Source: an uncultured Opitutaceae bacterium
Lineage (GTDB): Bacteria > Verrucomicrobiota > Verrucomicrobiia > Opitutales > Opitutaceae
NCBI GenBank assembly: GCA_903890485.1
Contig: CAITBM010000111.1
Span: forward strand, 1 to 64,000
Length of the DNA stretch: 64,000 nucleotides
Reading direction: 5' to 3'
The translations under genes and the position numbers were made by a program. How positions within the stretch are numbered: the stretch's first letter is position 1; each line of letters begins with the position of its first letter. The notes beneath the pieces are model-generated. The model saw only the letters and a program-made list of their open reading frames with translations. It was not told the DNA's origin and did no database searches. Of this stretch, positions 52,313 to 62,082 are shown in pieces.

Positions 52313-54007
52313 ATGTCCCGGACAACGGCTCGGATCGTGTTCTTGGTCACCGCCGCTTTCTTCGCGGCGTTCTTTGTCTGGCCGATCATGCAGATCCTGA
52401 AGGGCGGGTTCATCGACGCTGACGGCAAGCTCACCTTCGCCTTCCTGAGGACGCTCCTCACCGATCCGACCTACCTGACGGCCCTGCGCAACTCTTTCCT
52501 CCTGGCGTGCGCGGGGACGTCCCTGGCCATCCTGATCGCCGTCCCGCTGGCCTTCATCGCCGACCGGTTCGTCTTCCCCCTGAAGGGATTCCTCAACTCG
52601 GCGGTCCTTATCCCCATGATCCTGCCCCCCTTCGTCGGGGCGATCGGCATCAAGCAGATCTTCGGGCAGTACGGGGCCTTCAATGCGCTCATCATCGATC
52701 TGGGGCTAAGGCCCCACGGTTGGACCTTCGACTGGTTTGCGGCCAACCAGTTCTGGGGAATCGCGATCGTGGAGGCCCTGTCGCTCTACCCCATCATCTA
52801 CCTGAACGCGGTGGCTGCGCTAGCGAACATAGACCCCGCGATGGAGGAGGCGGCCCAGAACCTGGGGTGCACCGGGTTCCGGCGCTTCCGCAAGATCACG
52901 CTCCCCTTGATCCACTCCGGCCTCTTCGCGGGCGGCACCATCGTCTTCATCTGGATCTTCACGGAGCTGGGCACCCCCCTGGTCTTCGACTACGCCCAGG
53001 TTACGAGCGTGCAGATTTTCTACGGCCTGAAGGACATCGGCGGAAACCCTTTCCCGTACACGCTCGTGGCCGTAATGCTCTTCAGCTCGATCGCCATCTA
53101 CGCCGTGGGAAAGGGCGTCTTCGGCCGATCGGGCTACGCCATGATGGCCAAGGCCACCTCCTCCGGGGGTGCACGCTCCCTGCCGAGGGGACAAGCCCTC
53201 CTCTGCACGCTGATCTTTGGCTCCGTGGCCTTCTTCGCGATCCTGCCCCACCTGGGCGTTATCCTCATCGCGTCCTCGAAGGACTGGTACTCAAGCGTCC
53301 TTCCGCACGGCTTCACTCTCGACAACTACAAGGCGGCCCTGGGCCACGAGCTCACGGTCCCGGCGATCGCCAACAGCCTCAAGTTCGCCAGCATCTCGAC
53401 CGTCGTCGACGTGTTCCTCGGCGTGGCGATCGCGTACGTGGTGGTGCGAACCCGTCTGGTGGGGCGCAATGTGCTCGATTTCCTTTCCATGCTCCCGCTC
53501 GCCGTTCCCGGGATCGTTCTGGCGTTCGGCTACTTGGCCATGTCGCAGGAGGGCCGCTTCTTTAGCTTCATCAACCCCGTTCGCAATCCCACCGTCCTGC
53601 TGATCATTGCCTATTCGATCCGCCGCCTGCCCTACGTGGTGCGGTCGGCGGCCGCCGGATTCCAGCAGACGAGCGTGACCCTGGAGGAGGCCGCGGAGAA
53701 CCTGGGGTGCCCGCCGCTGAAGGCCATGATCAAGGTGACCCTGCCCCTGATCGCCGCCAACCTGATGGCCGGCGGTCTCCTCGCCTTTGCTTTCGCCATG
53801 CTCGAGGTGAGCGACTCGATCATCCTGGCCCAGAAGATGGTCTATTTCCCCATCACCAAGGCCATCCTCGAGCTGTTCCAGCTCCTGGGCGATGGAAAGT
53901 TCCTGGCCTGCGCCCTTGGGGTATGGGCGATGGTCTTCCTCGGCACCATGGTGGCCGGCATCAGCCTCCTGCTTGGCAAGCGCCTGGGGGCGATCTTCCG
54001 GGTCTAG
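52313..54007 (+). CDS. Two-domain ABC-transporter permease (iron/thiamine/putrescine type)
   Basis: 564 aa from ATG 52313, with 12 spans in two homologous halves, each with an EAA loop facing the ATPase: EEAAQNLGCTGFRRFRKITLPLI and EEAAENLGCPPLKAMIKVTLPLI. This is the FbpB/ThiP/SfuB layout, in which one chain forms the whole pore. Neither an ATPase nor a binding-protein gene is next to it: upstream is the NCS2 permease, downstream an EamA transporter. Its partners must be elsewhere. Substrate is therefore open; iron(III) is only the commonest for this layout. Confidence 0.88.
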   Translation: MSRTTARIVFLVTAAFFAAFFVWPIMQILKGGFIDADGKLTFAFLRTLLTDPTYLTALRNSFLLACAGTSLAILIAVPLAFIADRFVFPLKGFLNSAVLIPMILPPFVGAIGIKQIFGQYGAFNALIIDLGLRPHGWTFDWFAANQFWGIAIVEALSLYPIIYLNAVAALANIDPAMEEAAQNLGCTGFRRFRKITLPLIHSGLFAGGTIVFIWIFTELGTPLVFDYAQVTSVQIFYGLKDIGGNPFPYTLVAVMLFSSIAIYAVGKGVFGRSGYAMMAKATSSGGARSLPRGQALLCTLIFGSVAFFAILPHLGVILIASSKDWYSSVLPHGFTLDNYKAALGHELTVPAIANSLKFASISTVVDVFLGVAIAYVVVRTRLVGRNVLDFLSMLPLAVPGIVLAFGYLAMSQEGRFFSFINPVRNPTVLLIIAYSIRRLPYVVRSAAAGFQQTSVTLEEAAENLGCPPLKAMIKVTLPLIAANLMAGGLLAFAFAMLEVSDSIILAQKMVYFPITKAILELFQLLGDGKFLACALGVWAMVFLGTMVAGISLLLGKRLGAIFRV

Positions 54008-54034
54008 CCCCCGAAGGGTTCCGCCCGTTCACGG

Positions 54035-54886
54035 ATGATCCTGCTGCTCATCGTTTCCATCATCTGGGCATTCTCGTTCGGGCTCATCAAGGGCCTCGCC
54101 GGGCTCGATCCCACGGCTGTCGCGGTGATCCGGATCGCCCTCTCGCTCCTGGTGTTCGCCCCGGTCTTCCGGCCCCGGTCCCTCGGCGGAAGCCAAATGC
54201 TCCGCCTGGCGTCCATTGGCGCCCTGCAGTTTGGCGCGGTCTACGTGCTCTACCTGCGCTCATACGCCCACCTGCATGCCTACGAGGTGGCGCTCTTTAC
54301 GATCACGACACCCCTCTTTGTCACGCTTCTTGACGCCCTGGGGCGGCGCCGTTGGAAAGCCCGGTTCCTTGTTGCCGCGGCGCTCTCGGTGGCGGGCGCC
54401 GCCGTGGTCGTCTGGAGGTCAATCGGCGATTCCGGCGTCCTAACCGGGTTTGCCCTGGTCCAGCTTTCGAACATTTGCTTCGCGGGGGGCCAGATTGCCT
54501 GGAGGCGCGAGAACTCCCGGCTGCCGGAGGGAAAGAGTGAGGCCTCAGTGTTTGCCCTGCTCTACGCGGGTGCGCTCGCCTTGACGCTCGCGGTGTCCTG
54601 TTTCACCACGCCTTGGCACGGGTTTTCTGCAGGCCCGGCGCAGTGGGCCACCCTCGCCTACTTGGGCACCGTGGCCTCGGGCCTCGGGTTTTTCCTCTGG
54701 AATGTCGGGGCTACCCGCGTCAATGCCGGTTCCCTTGCGGCGATCAACAACGCGAAGATTCCCTTGGGCATCGCCTGCTCGCTCCTGGTGTTTGGGGAAT
54801 CGGCCAATATCCCCAGGCTACTGGTGGGCGCAGCCTTGATGGCGCTCGGCGTCTGGGCAGCAGGAAGCTCCAATGCGGATGCGTAG
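54035..54886 (+). CDS. EamA-type DMT transporter
   Basis: 283 aa, ten hydrophobic segments in two repeats. First repeat: LLLIVSIIWAFSFGLIKGLAGLDPTAVAVIRI, the family's opening Trp-Gly/S-F-x-x-K-x-G pattern. Second repeat: GFALVQLSNICFAGGQIAWR, WATLAYLGTVASGLGFFLWNVGATRVNAGSLAAINNAKIPLGIACSLLVFGE and PRLLVGAALMALGVWAAG. This is closer to CarP/YdcZ-like amino-acid exporters than the DMT protein at 24378. Substrate unknown. It sits 28 bp after the ABC permease. Confidence 0.85.
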   Translation: MILLLIVSIIWAFSFGLIKGLAGLDPTAVAVIRIALSLLVFAPVFRPRSLGGSQMLRLASIGALQFGAVYVLYLRSYAHLHAYEVALFTITTPLFVTLLDALGRRRWKARFLVAAALSVAGAAVVVWRSIGDSGVLTGFALVQLSNICFAGGQIAWRRENSRLPEGKSEASVFALLYAGALALTLAVSCFTTPWHGFSAGPAQWATLAYLGTVASGLGFFLWNVGATRVNAGSLAAINNAKIPLGIACSLLVFGESANIPRLLVGAALMALGVWAAGSSNADA

Positions 54887-54906
54887 GCCGGCGCGTCCGG
54901 GCCGGG

Positions 54907-56340
54907 CTAGTTGAAGTCGAACCCCCAGGTCCTTTTCGCGTAGCTGTAGGTCACCGGCCTGATCGCCGCCAGAGACCCGAGCGCGGAGTCGGCGGTGCCG
55001 GCCCGGTAGCGGGCCTCGAAGGCCGCTATCCGGCGTTCGTAGTCGGCGAGGAGCCTCGCCTTTTCGTCGGGCTGCACAAAGGAGTGCTCAAGCGAGGAGC
55101 GGCCGAGGGACAGGATCTCCTCCCAGGAAAGGTGGAAGAGCGTCACGGCCGTGTAGTATTCATCGGTCATGTTGGAGTCCCACATGCCTCGGTCGTCCGT
55201 ATTCAGGCACACCGGAACCCCGGTCCTCAGGTACTCCGGAAACGGATGGCGGGAGAGGTCGGGGGTGTAGCCCAGCAGGCGGTTCGAAATCAGATTCACC
55301 TCCACCAGGACGCGCCGGGTCTGCTGCAACAACAGCAGGGTCTCCGGGTCCTTGATGAGGTTGACGCCGTGGCCAATCCGGGTTGCCCCGAGAAGAAGGG
55401 TGTCGCGGATGTGGCTGTCCGGCCCGTCCATCTCGCCCGCGTGGATCGACAGCGCCAAGGTCGGGTACTCGGAACGGAGCTTGCGGAACGTGTCGAGGAA
55501 GCGCGAGGGGTAGCCGTAGCCGTTTTCCTCGATTCCCGCCATGTTGAGCCCCACCCACAGGTCGCGGTGGGCGTTCACGAACGCGTAGCCCTGCTCAAGC
55601 CGCTTCTCGGCGTCCGGGCTGAAACGGAGGATCGTGCGCTGGAAGCGGACGGTGACGCCGGTGGCCGCCACGTCGGGGTGCCTCAGGCGCTCGCGCACGA
55701 ACGCCACGGCCTCCTCGTCGGGGATTGTCCGGCCATCGTTGTCGACCATGCCCTCGACCAGGAACTGGGTCTCGAGGTAGCCGACATGCTCCGCGCCAAA
55801 CGCCTTCATATTCTCGACCACGAGCTCCGTGATCACCGGCAGGCACTGCTCAATCTGGCCAAGGCGCGGCCAGATGTGCGAAAAAAATTCCACCCTTCCG
55901 TCCCCGGTCCCGTCCAGGCGCATGGACGCCATCCAGCGGGCCTTCTCCTGGGCGGACAGCCCAGCGAGCGGCACGTACTCCGCCTTCACCCTGTCGGATA
56001 GCATCTCGTAGGTCTTCTTTCGGATGGTCCGGTAGTAGGAGGTCGGGTCGACCGCGTCGGGCGCCCCCTGAAAGCGCGCCCGGGTGTAGAAGACCTCGCC
56101 GCCGTTGCGGGACGGGTCGGTGCACACGTCGTAAACCCACTCCGAGCGGTTTGCGCCGCCCGCATGGTTGTGGAGGTCCCCGCCCTTAGGCATGTCGTAG
56201 AGGAACGCGTAGAGTTGGGCGGGGGTCGCGCGGGCAACAATCTCGTCGTACCGAGCGTCGAAGTCGGAGGAACGGGCGACAGGCGTGAGGGAAAACGCCA
56301 GCACGCCCACTGCAAACAGGGCCAGTTTTCGAGCGAACAT
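54907..56340 (-). CDS. Exported adenosine-deaminase-like metallohydrolase
   Basis: 477 aa with signal peptide (LALFAVGVLAFSLTPVARSSD). Amidohydrolase superfamily, adenosine-deaminase branch: metal His pair in PKGGDLHNHAGG, substrate/metal His in LALSIHAGEMDGP, RIGHGVNLIKDP, and the Asp pair in PVCLNTDDRGMW. This matches the secreted ADGF-like and Met-x-x-x-GGDLHNH family of 450-500 aa, longer than cytosolic Add. It would deaminate adenosine outside the cytoplasm. A purine permease (50962) and transporters lie upstream on the other strand, which suggests salvage of extracellular purines. Confidence 0.85.
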   Translation of the reverse strand: MFARKLALFAVGVLAFSLTPVARSSDFDARYDEIVARATPAQLYAFLYDMPKGGDLHNHAGGANRSEWVYDVCTDPSRNGGEVFYTRARFQGAPDAVDPTSYYRTIRKKTYEMLSDRVKAEYVPLAGLSAQEKARWMASMRLDGTGDGRVEFFSHIWPRLGQIEQCLPVITELVVENMKAFGAEHVGYLETQFLVEGMVDNDGRTIPDEEAVAFVRERLRHPDVAATGVTVRFQRTILRFSPDAEKRLEQGYAFVNAHRDLWVGLNMAGIEENGYGYPSRFLDTFRKLRSEYPTLALSIHAGEMDGPDSHIRDTLLLGATRIGHGVNLIKDPETLLLLQQTRRVLVEVNLISNRLLGYTPDLSRHPFPEYLRTGVPVCLNTDDRGMWDSNMTDEYYTAVTLFHLSWEEILSLGRSSLEHSFVQPDEKARLLADYERRIAAFEARYRAGTADSALGSLAAIRPVTYSYAKRTWGFDFN

Positions 56341-56388
56341 GACCGAACAAACCTCCGCAGGGGCACCCGCGCAAGCCCTCTATGGCGC

Positions 56389-57738
56389 CTAGGTGAGCGC
56401 GAGCTCGCCGCTTGCGGCCGCCACCAGGCGAGCCATGGCCAGGTCGACCGCCTCGGCGGAAGGAGCTTCGACCAGGAGCCGAAGTTTGGACTCGGTGCCC
56501 GAGTAACGGACGAGCACCCGGCCGGAGGACCCGAGCTCCTTCTCCAGGGAATTGATCACCCCGCTAAGCACCTTGAGCGATTCGATCGGGATCTTCTCAC
56601 GGACCCCGAGGGCCCTTGTGGCCTGGGGAAACTTCTGGAGGGCCGTGCGCAGGACCGAGAGGGGCTTGCCCGTGCCGAGCATCACGGAGGCAACCATTAG
56701 GGCGGCTACCAGGCCGTCGCCGGTGGCCCCGAAGTCAAAGTTCACGATGTGGCCCGACGACTCTCCCCCGAGGGACGCGCCCTCGCGGCGCATCAGCTCG
56801 GCGACATGCCTGTCGCCGATGCACGAGCGCACGACCCGCCCGCCCGCGGCCTCGACCGCACGGTCGACGCCCAGGTTGCTTTGAACCGTTACGACGAGGG
56901 TCTTGTTGCGCAGGGTCCCGCGGCGAAGGGCCTCAAGGGCCAGGAGCGTCAGGACCTCGTCGCCGTCGAGGAGGCCACCCGTCTCTTCGCAAAGGACCAC
57001 GCGGTCGCCGTCGCCGTCGTGGGCCACCCCTACCCTGGAGCCCGACGCCCTGACCAGGGAGCAAAGGGCGCCGGGATGCTCGCTCCCCAGCCCCGAATTG
57101 ATGTTGTGGCCGTCGGGCCGGTCGCCGATGCACTCCAGGGAAGCGCCCAAGGCCCGGAACACAGCGGGGCTTGTCAGCGCCGTGGCGCCGTTGGCCGTGT
57201 CGAGAGCCACCTTCCACCCGGCGAGCGAATCCATCGGAAGAACCGTCATCACCCTCTCGATGTAGGACTCGATAAAGCTGTCGTTGGGCCCGCAAGAGGA
57301 GAGCTCCACGGTCCCCACGGCCGGGGTCACTTTGGGCAGGTGGGCCTCGATCGCGGCCTCATCGGCATCGGTCAGCTTGGCCCCGTCCGCGGCAAAGAAC
57401 TTGATTCCGTTGTCGGTCGAGGGGTTGTGGGACGCTGTTACCGAGCACCCGAGGACAGCTCCCGCATTGCGCAGACCCTGGGAGACGGCGGGCGTTGGGA
57501 CGACTCCCATATACACTGGGTCAAAACCAAGCGAAGCCACGCCATCGCCAAATGCGCGGCCTAGTGACGCTCCCGAGGCCCGGGTGTCGCGCCCAACCAG
57601 GATCGGCCCGGATGCGGCGCCGCGGGCCTTGAGCCACCGGCCGACCGCCTCGCCCAGGCCCCGGAAAAACGCCTCGTTCACAACGGGTCCCCCGTAGGGG
57701 CCCCTGATTCCATCCGTGCCAAAATAGTGCCGCTTCAT
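56389..57738 (-). CDS. glmM: Phosphoglucosamine mutase
   Basis: 449 aa, standard length. Phosphoserine loop in CSVTASHNPSTDNGIKFF, metal loop in GVAHDGDGDRVVLC, sugar-binding loop GGESSGHI, and the C-terminal phosphate loop RVLVRYSGTESKLRLLVE. It interconverts glucosamine-6-P and glucosamine-1-P on the path to UDP-GlcNAc. It lies 4 bp upstream of the trpD stop side, sharing the strand with trpD and uppP. Confidence 0.95.
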   Translation of the reverse strand: MKRHYFGTDGIRGPYGGPVVNEAFFRGLGEAVGRWLKARGAASGPILVGRDTRASGASLGRAFGDGVASLGFDPVYMGVVPTPAVSQGLRNAGAVLGCSVTASHNPSTDNGIKFFAADGAKLTDADEAAIEAHLPKVTPAVGTVELSSCGPNDSFIESYIERVMTVLPMDSLAGWKVALDTANGATALTSPAVFRALGASLECIGDRPDGHNINSGLGSEHPGALCSLVRASGSRVGVAHDGDGDRVVLCEETGGLLDGDEVLTLLALEALRRGTLRNKTLVVTVQSNLGVDRAVEAAGGRVVRSCIGDRHVAELMRREGASLGGESSGHIVNFDFGATGDGLVAALMVASVMLGTGKPLSVLRTALQKFPQATRALGVREKIPIESLKVLSGVINSLEKELGSSGRVLVRYSGTESKLRLLVEAPSAEAVDLAMARLVAAASGELALT

Positions 57739-57742
57739 GCCT

Positions 57743-58795
57743 TCAATTCCCGCGGGAGAAAAAGTCCCGCGTGTCGGCGATCTTTTGCTTCACCGGCCCC
57801 CCGAGGAGAAGCTCCCTCGCCTCACCGATCGCCGACCGGATGTCGGGCCTGACGCCCGTCACCCAGAGCGAAACGGCGCTGTTGAGGGCGATCGTGTCGG
57901 CGAGACCGCGCGGCCCCCGGCCATGGGAAAGCTCAGTTGCTATCGCCAAGTTGGCCTCCACGTCCCCTCCCTGGATGTCCGAAAAGGGGGACTCGGTCAG
58001 GCCGAACGTCTCGGGAAGCCACTCCTCGCGCACGGCCCTGAGCCGACCGACCCCGCGGACCTGGTTTCGGGTGGCCGAGGTCAGTTCATCGATGCCGCGC
58101 CCCGGCTCGATCACGCCGTGGACGGCAAGGCCAGCCGGCGTCCCAAGGGCCTCCAGGGCGTCGGCCAGCTTGTTCGCGAGCTCGGGCGAGGCCGCCCCGA
58201 GGATCACGTGCGCAGGTCTGCCAGGATTGAGGAGCGGCCCGAGGATGTTGAAGATCGTCCGCTCGCCCCGGGTGGCGAGCAGCTTGCGGACCGGCGAAAT
58301 GCGCTTGAACCCGGGGTGCCAGGACGGGGCAAAAAAGAAGACGTACCCAAGCTGGTCGAGCGCCGTGCGCAGCCGCTCCGCGGGGGCATCCAGGGCGACG
58401 CCCAGGGCCGCAAAAAGATCCGCACTCCCGCATTTCGAGGTGATGCCCCGGTTGCCATGCTTCATGACCGGCACGCCCGCACAGGCGACCACAAGGGTCA
58501 CCAGGCTCGACACGTTGAAACCTCCGGCGTGGTCCCCGCCCGTTCCCACGATGTCGATCGCGCGCCCGGACCAGGCCGACATCCCCGGGTCGAGGGCCAA
58601 CGTGCGGAAGTACCCGGCAAATGCGGCGATCTCGGAGGACGTCTCCCCTTTCCTGGAGAGCGCGGAGAGGAACCGGGCCTTGGTCTCGTCAGCAGTCGCC
58701 TCCGAGGTCAGGGCTTCGGCGGCCTGCCTCGCCTGCAGGTCGCTGAGGTCTTTGCCCCCTTCAAGGGCAGAGGCCAATGTGGCTAGGTCGCTCAT
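57743..58795 (-). CDS. trpD: Anthranilate phosphoribosyltransferase
   Basis: 350 aa from ATG 58795. The PRPP-binding segment reads DIVGTGGDHAGGFNVSS (usual GTGGDG-x-x-TFN-x-S). Anthranilate-side marks are KHGNRGITSKCGSADLFAALG and FFFAPSWHPGFKRISPVRKLLATRGERTIFNILGPLLNP. The His in GGDH and the Gly replacing Thr in A-G-G-F-N are departures from the common sequence, but all catalytic regions are in place. It acts in tryptophan synthesis. It is directly preceded by uppP (1-bp gap) and followed by glmM. Confidence 0.9.
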   Translation of the reverse strand: MSDLATLASALEGGKDLSDLQARQAAEALTSEATADETKARFLSALSRKGETSSEIAAFAGYFRTLALDPGMSAWSGRAIDIVGTGGDHAGGFNVSSLVTLVVACAGVPVMKHGNRGITSKCGSADLFAALGVALDAPAERLRTALDQLGYVFFFAPSWHPGFKRISPVRKLLATRGERTIFNILGPLLNPGRPAHVILGAASPELANKLADALEALGTPAGLAVHGVIEPGRGIDELTSATRNQVRGVGRLRAVREEWLPETFGLTESPFSDIQGGDVEANLAIATELSHGRGPRGLADTIALNSAVSLWVTGVRPDIRSAIGEARELLLGGPVKQKIADTRDFFSRGN

Positions 58796-58796
58796 C

Positions 58797-59684
58797 TTAG
58801 TAGCCGTTCGCGGCCAGGGCGGCCACGCCGGCCGCGGCAGCGAAACAGTAGATGCCAAACAGGTGCCAACGGCCGCGCTCAAGCCAGCCCGAGAGCCAGC
58901 GGAGCGCACCCAAGCCCGCGGCGAAACTGCAGAGCATGCCGAAGAGGCCGGGAAGGACTTGGCTGCCAAGGCCCGGACCCCCGGCGCCCTCCGACGGGGC
59001 GTGCATGAGCCGCATGAGCTCCCGCAGGATCACCGGAGGGGTGATGACGACGGCTAGGGCGAAGCTGAATTCCTCCGCGATGCGCCTGGGGACCCCGAGG
59101 AGCATGCCGGTGGAGATCGTCGCACCGGAGCGCGAGAATCCCCTGAAGGGAAGGCAGATGCCTTGGGCGAATCCTATCCAGGAGGCCTCGCGCATCGGCA
59201 TCATGCGCCCGTCGGACACCGGCGCCGGGGGCTCGTTCGGCGTGGACCGTGCCCGGAGGCCGGCCAAGAGAATCAGGACGCCGACCGCGGCTAGGGAGGC
59301 GCTGATCAGGTAAAGGTTGGAAAAGAGGTCCTCGATTTCGGCCCCCGTCCTCCCGTGGAAGACGAACTTCTTGATCGCGTAGTTAAACGCCACAAACACG
59401 ACCCCGGACACCAGGGTGGCCACAAACACCCTCATGACGGCGTTCGTAAAGGCCGCAGCGCTTGAAAAAAACGCCTTTCTCCAGGAATCCCAGAAATAGG
59501 AGATCACCGCGAACATCGTGCCCGTGTGCAGCATGATCAGGAGGAACGTCATCTGGGGGCTCGAGGGATCCAGTTTCATGAGCTTCTCTGCCGCAATGAC
59601 ATGGGCAGAGCTTGAAACCGGCAGGAGTTCTGCGGCACCCTGGACCAGGCCCAGGATGAGGATTTGGAAAAGCGTTGGCGCCAT
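58797..59684 (-). CDS. uppP: Undecaprenyl-diphosphatase UppP (BacA)
   Basis: 295 aa from ATG 59684. About eight membrane segments with the BacA signatures: LVQGAAELLPVSSSAH (catalytic Glu) and PFRGFSRSGATISTGMLLG (Ser/Arg motif). It recycles undecaprenyl diphosphate to the monophosphate carrier for peptidoglycan and surface polymers. First gene of the uppP-trpD-glmM run on the minus strand; it is divergent from the rpmF-plsX-fabH cluster. Confidence 0.93.
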   Translation of the reverse strand: MAPTLFQILILGLVQGAAELLPVSSSAHVIAAEKLMKLDPSSPQMTFLLIMLHTGTMFAVISYFWDSWRKAFFSSAAAFTNAVMRVFVATLVSGVVFVAFNYAIKKFVFHGRTGAEIEDLFSNLYLISASLAAVGVLILLAGLRARSTPNEPPAPVSDGRMMPMREASWIGFAQGICLPFRGFSRSGATISTGMLLGVPRRIAEEFSFALAVVITPPVILRELMRLMHAPSEGAGGPGLGSQVLPGLFGMLCSFAAGLGALRWLSGWLERGRWHLFGIYCFAAAAGVAALAANGY

Positions 59685-59748
59685 AGGCTTACTCCTTGGT
59701 ACGCGACCCTGACTAGGGTACAAGTCTTGTGTGCAAGAGAGTGTGCGC

Positions 59749-59776
59749 TTGACGGCAGGTCGACGTGGCCTTTAAA
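59749..59776 (+). promoter_or_regulatory. Candidate sigma-70-type promoter for rpmF
   Basis: TTGACG (59749-59754), a 16-bp spacer, and TTTAAA (59771-59776) lie 26 bp before the rpmF ATG. The -35 box differs from consensus at only one base. The -10 box is weaker. The position fits a short leader for the rpmF-plsX-fabH operon. Confidence 0.5.
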
Positions 59777-59801
59777 CGGTCAACCTTTAACCCCCTTACA
59801 A

Positions 59802-59981
59802 ATGGCAAATCCGAAACGCAAGCAGTCCAAGCGCCGTAGCGCAAACCGCCGTGCAGCCAACGCTTTCATAGCGCCTGAGTTCGCACGCGACCCTTCCGAC
59901 GGAAGCCTCGTTCGGGCACACCGGGTCAATCCCAAGACGGGTACCTACCGGGGCCGCCAGGTCCTCAACGTAGAGGTCTAA
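59802..59981 (+). CDS. rpmF: 50S ribosomal protein L32
   Basis: 59 aa: MANPKRKQSKRRSANRRAAN start, highly basic, then a FIAPEFARDPSDGSL stretch and RVNPKTGTYRGRQVL end. The four Cys of the zinc-ribbon form are absent, so this is the zinc-free type. It precedes plsX and fabH, the well-known bacterial gene order linking translation to fatty-acid synthesis. Few bases between stop and plsX (37 bp). Confidence 0.95.
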   Translation: MANPKRKQSKRRSANRRAANAFIAPEFARDPSDGSLVRAHRVNPKTGTYRGRQVLNVEV

Positions 59982-60018
59982 GCCTTACAGTCCAGCAACG
60001 ACGGTAAGCCCGACGGTC

Positions 60019-61068
60019 ATGTCCCCCGGAACACCCGGTCGGATCGCGGTCGATGCGATGGGCGGCGACTTGGGCCCAAGCGAGGTCGTCGCCGCGGTCA
60101 AGCTGGCCCTGACCCAGAGTCCGAACCTGAATCCGATCACTCTGGTCGGAGACGAGGTGGTGTTGAAGCCGATCCTCGTGCACTACGGGTTGAACCGGAG
60201 CGAGCGCGTGAGCGTGCACCACGCCAGCGAGGTCATCACGATGGATGACAAGCCGCTCGTCGCCCTGAAGCGGAAGAAAGACTCGTCCATGGTCCGGGCC
60301 ATCGAGCTCGTGAAGGCGGGCGACGCCAAGGTCGTCGTGAGCTGCGGCAACACGGGAGCCCTGATGGCGTGCGGGACACTCAGGCTGCGCACGATGGACG
60401 GCGTGGCGAGGCCGGCTCTGGCCGCCGTGGTGCCGAGGGAGGGCGGACACTTTGTCCTGATCGACGCGGGGGCCAACCCCGAGGCCAAGGCCGAGCACCT
60501 GGTGCACAACGCGATCCTGGGAAGCCACTACTGCCGCGTGATGCTCGGGATACCGAACCCGCGCGTGGGGCTCATGTCCATCGGCACCGAGGACGGGAAG
60601 GGCAACTCGCTGATCACTGAGACCAACGACCTCCTCAAGCAGATCGGCGACATCATCAACTACTCGGGACCCATCGAGGGGTTCCAGGTGTTCGCCGAGC
60701 ACGTCGACGTCGTCGTCTGCGACGGTTTTGTAGGCAACATCATGCTGAAGAGCTGGGAGTCCCTGGAGAAATTCATCCGCAGCATGCTGCGCGAGGAATT
60801 GGGGGCCAACCCGATGCGGCGCACAGGGGCCCTCCTGTCCAAGGGGGCCTTCGCGGCGCTCAAGGACCGGATCAACCCCGAGGCCTACGGCGGCGCTCCC
60901 CTCCTGGGCCTGCGCGGCAACATCCTTAAGGCCCACGGCTCCTCGAACCGCAACGCGATCAAGAGTGCGATCCGCGCGGCCGGAGAGATCATCAAGGCGG
61001 ACATGAACCAGAGGATAGAGGCGGACATCGCTCGCGCGAACGACCTGCTCATCGCTCCCCCCTCATAA
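60019..61068 (+). CDS. plsX: Phosphate acyltransferase PlsX
   Basis: 349 aa. Family marks: [88 protein letters not shown] and [18 protein letters not shown]. It converts acyl-ACP to acyl-phosphate for PlsY at the membrane surface. Start ATG 60019. It is followed after 10 bp by fabH. Confidence 0.95.
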   Translation: MSPGTPGRIAVDAMGGDLGPSEVVAAVKLALTQSPNLNPITLVGDEVVLKPILVHYGLNRSERVSVHHASEVITMDDKPLVALKRKKDSSMVRAIELVKAGDAKVVVSCGNTGALMACGTLRLRTMDGVARPALAAVVPREGGHFVLIDAGANPEAKAEHLVHNAILGSHYCRVMLGIPNPRVGLMSIGTEDGKGNSLITETNDLLKQIGDIINYSGPIEGFQVFAEHVDVVVCDGFVGNIMLKSWESLEKFIRSMLREELGANPMRRTGALLSKGAFAALKDRINPEAYGGAPLLGLRGNILKAHGSSNRNAIKSAIRAAGEIIKADMNQRIEADIARANDLLIAPPS

Positions 61069-61078
61069 CCCTCTTGGA

Positions 61079-62071
<993 letters not shown>

Positions 62072-62082
62072 TTTCCGCCCTC

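Noticed and set aside
50929-52461. 510-aa minus-strand frame opposite the NCS2 permease
   Set aside because: Very Gly/Arg/Asp/Glu-rich shadow of a membrane-protein gene; no domain signature.
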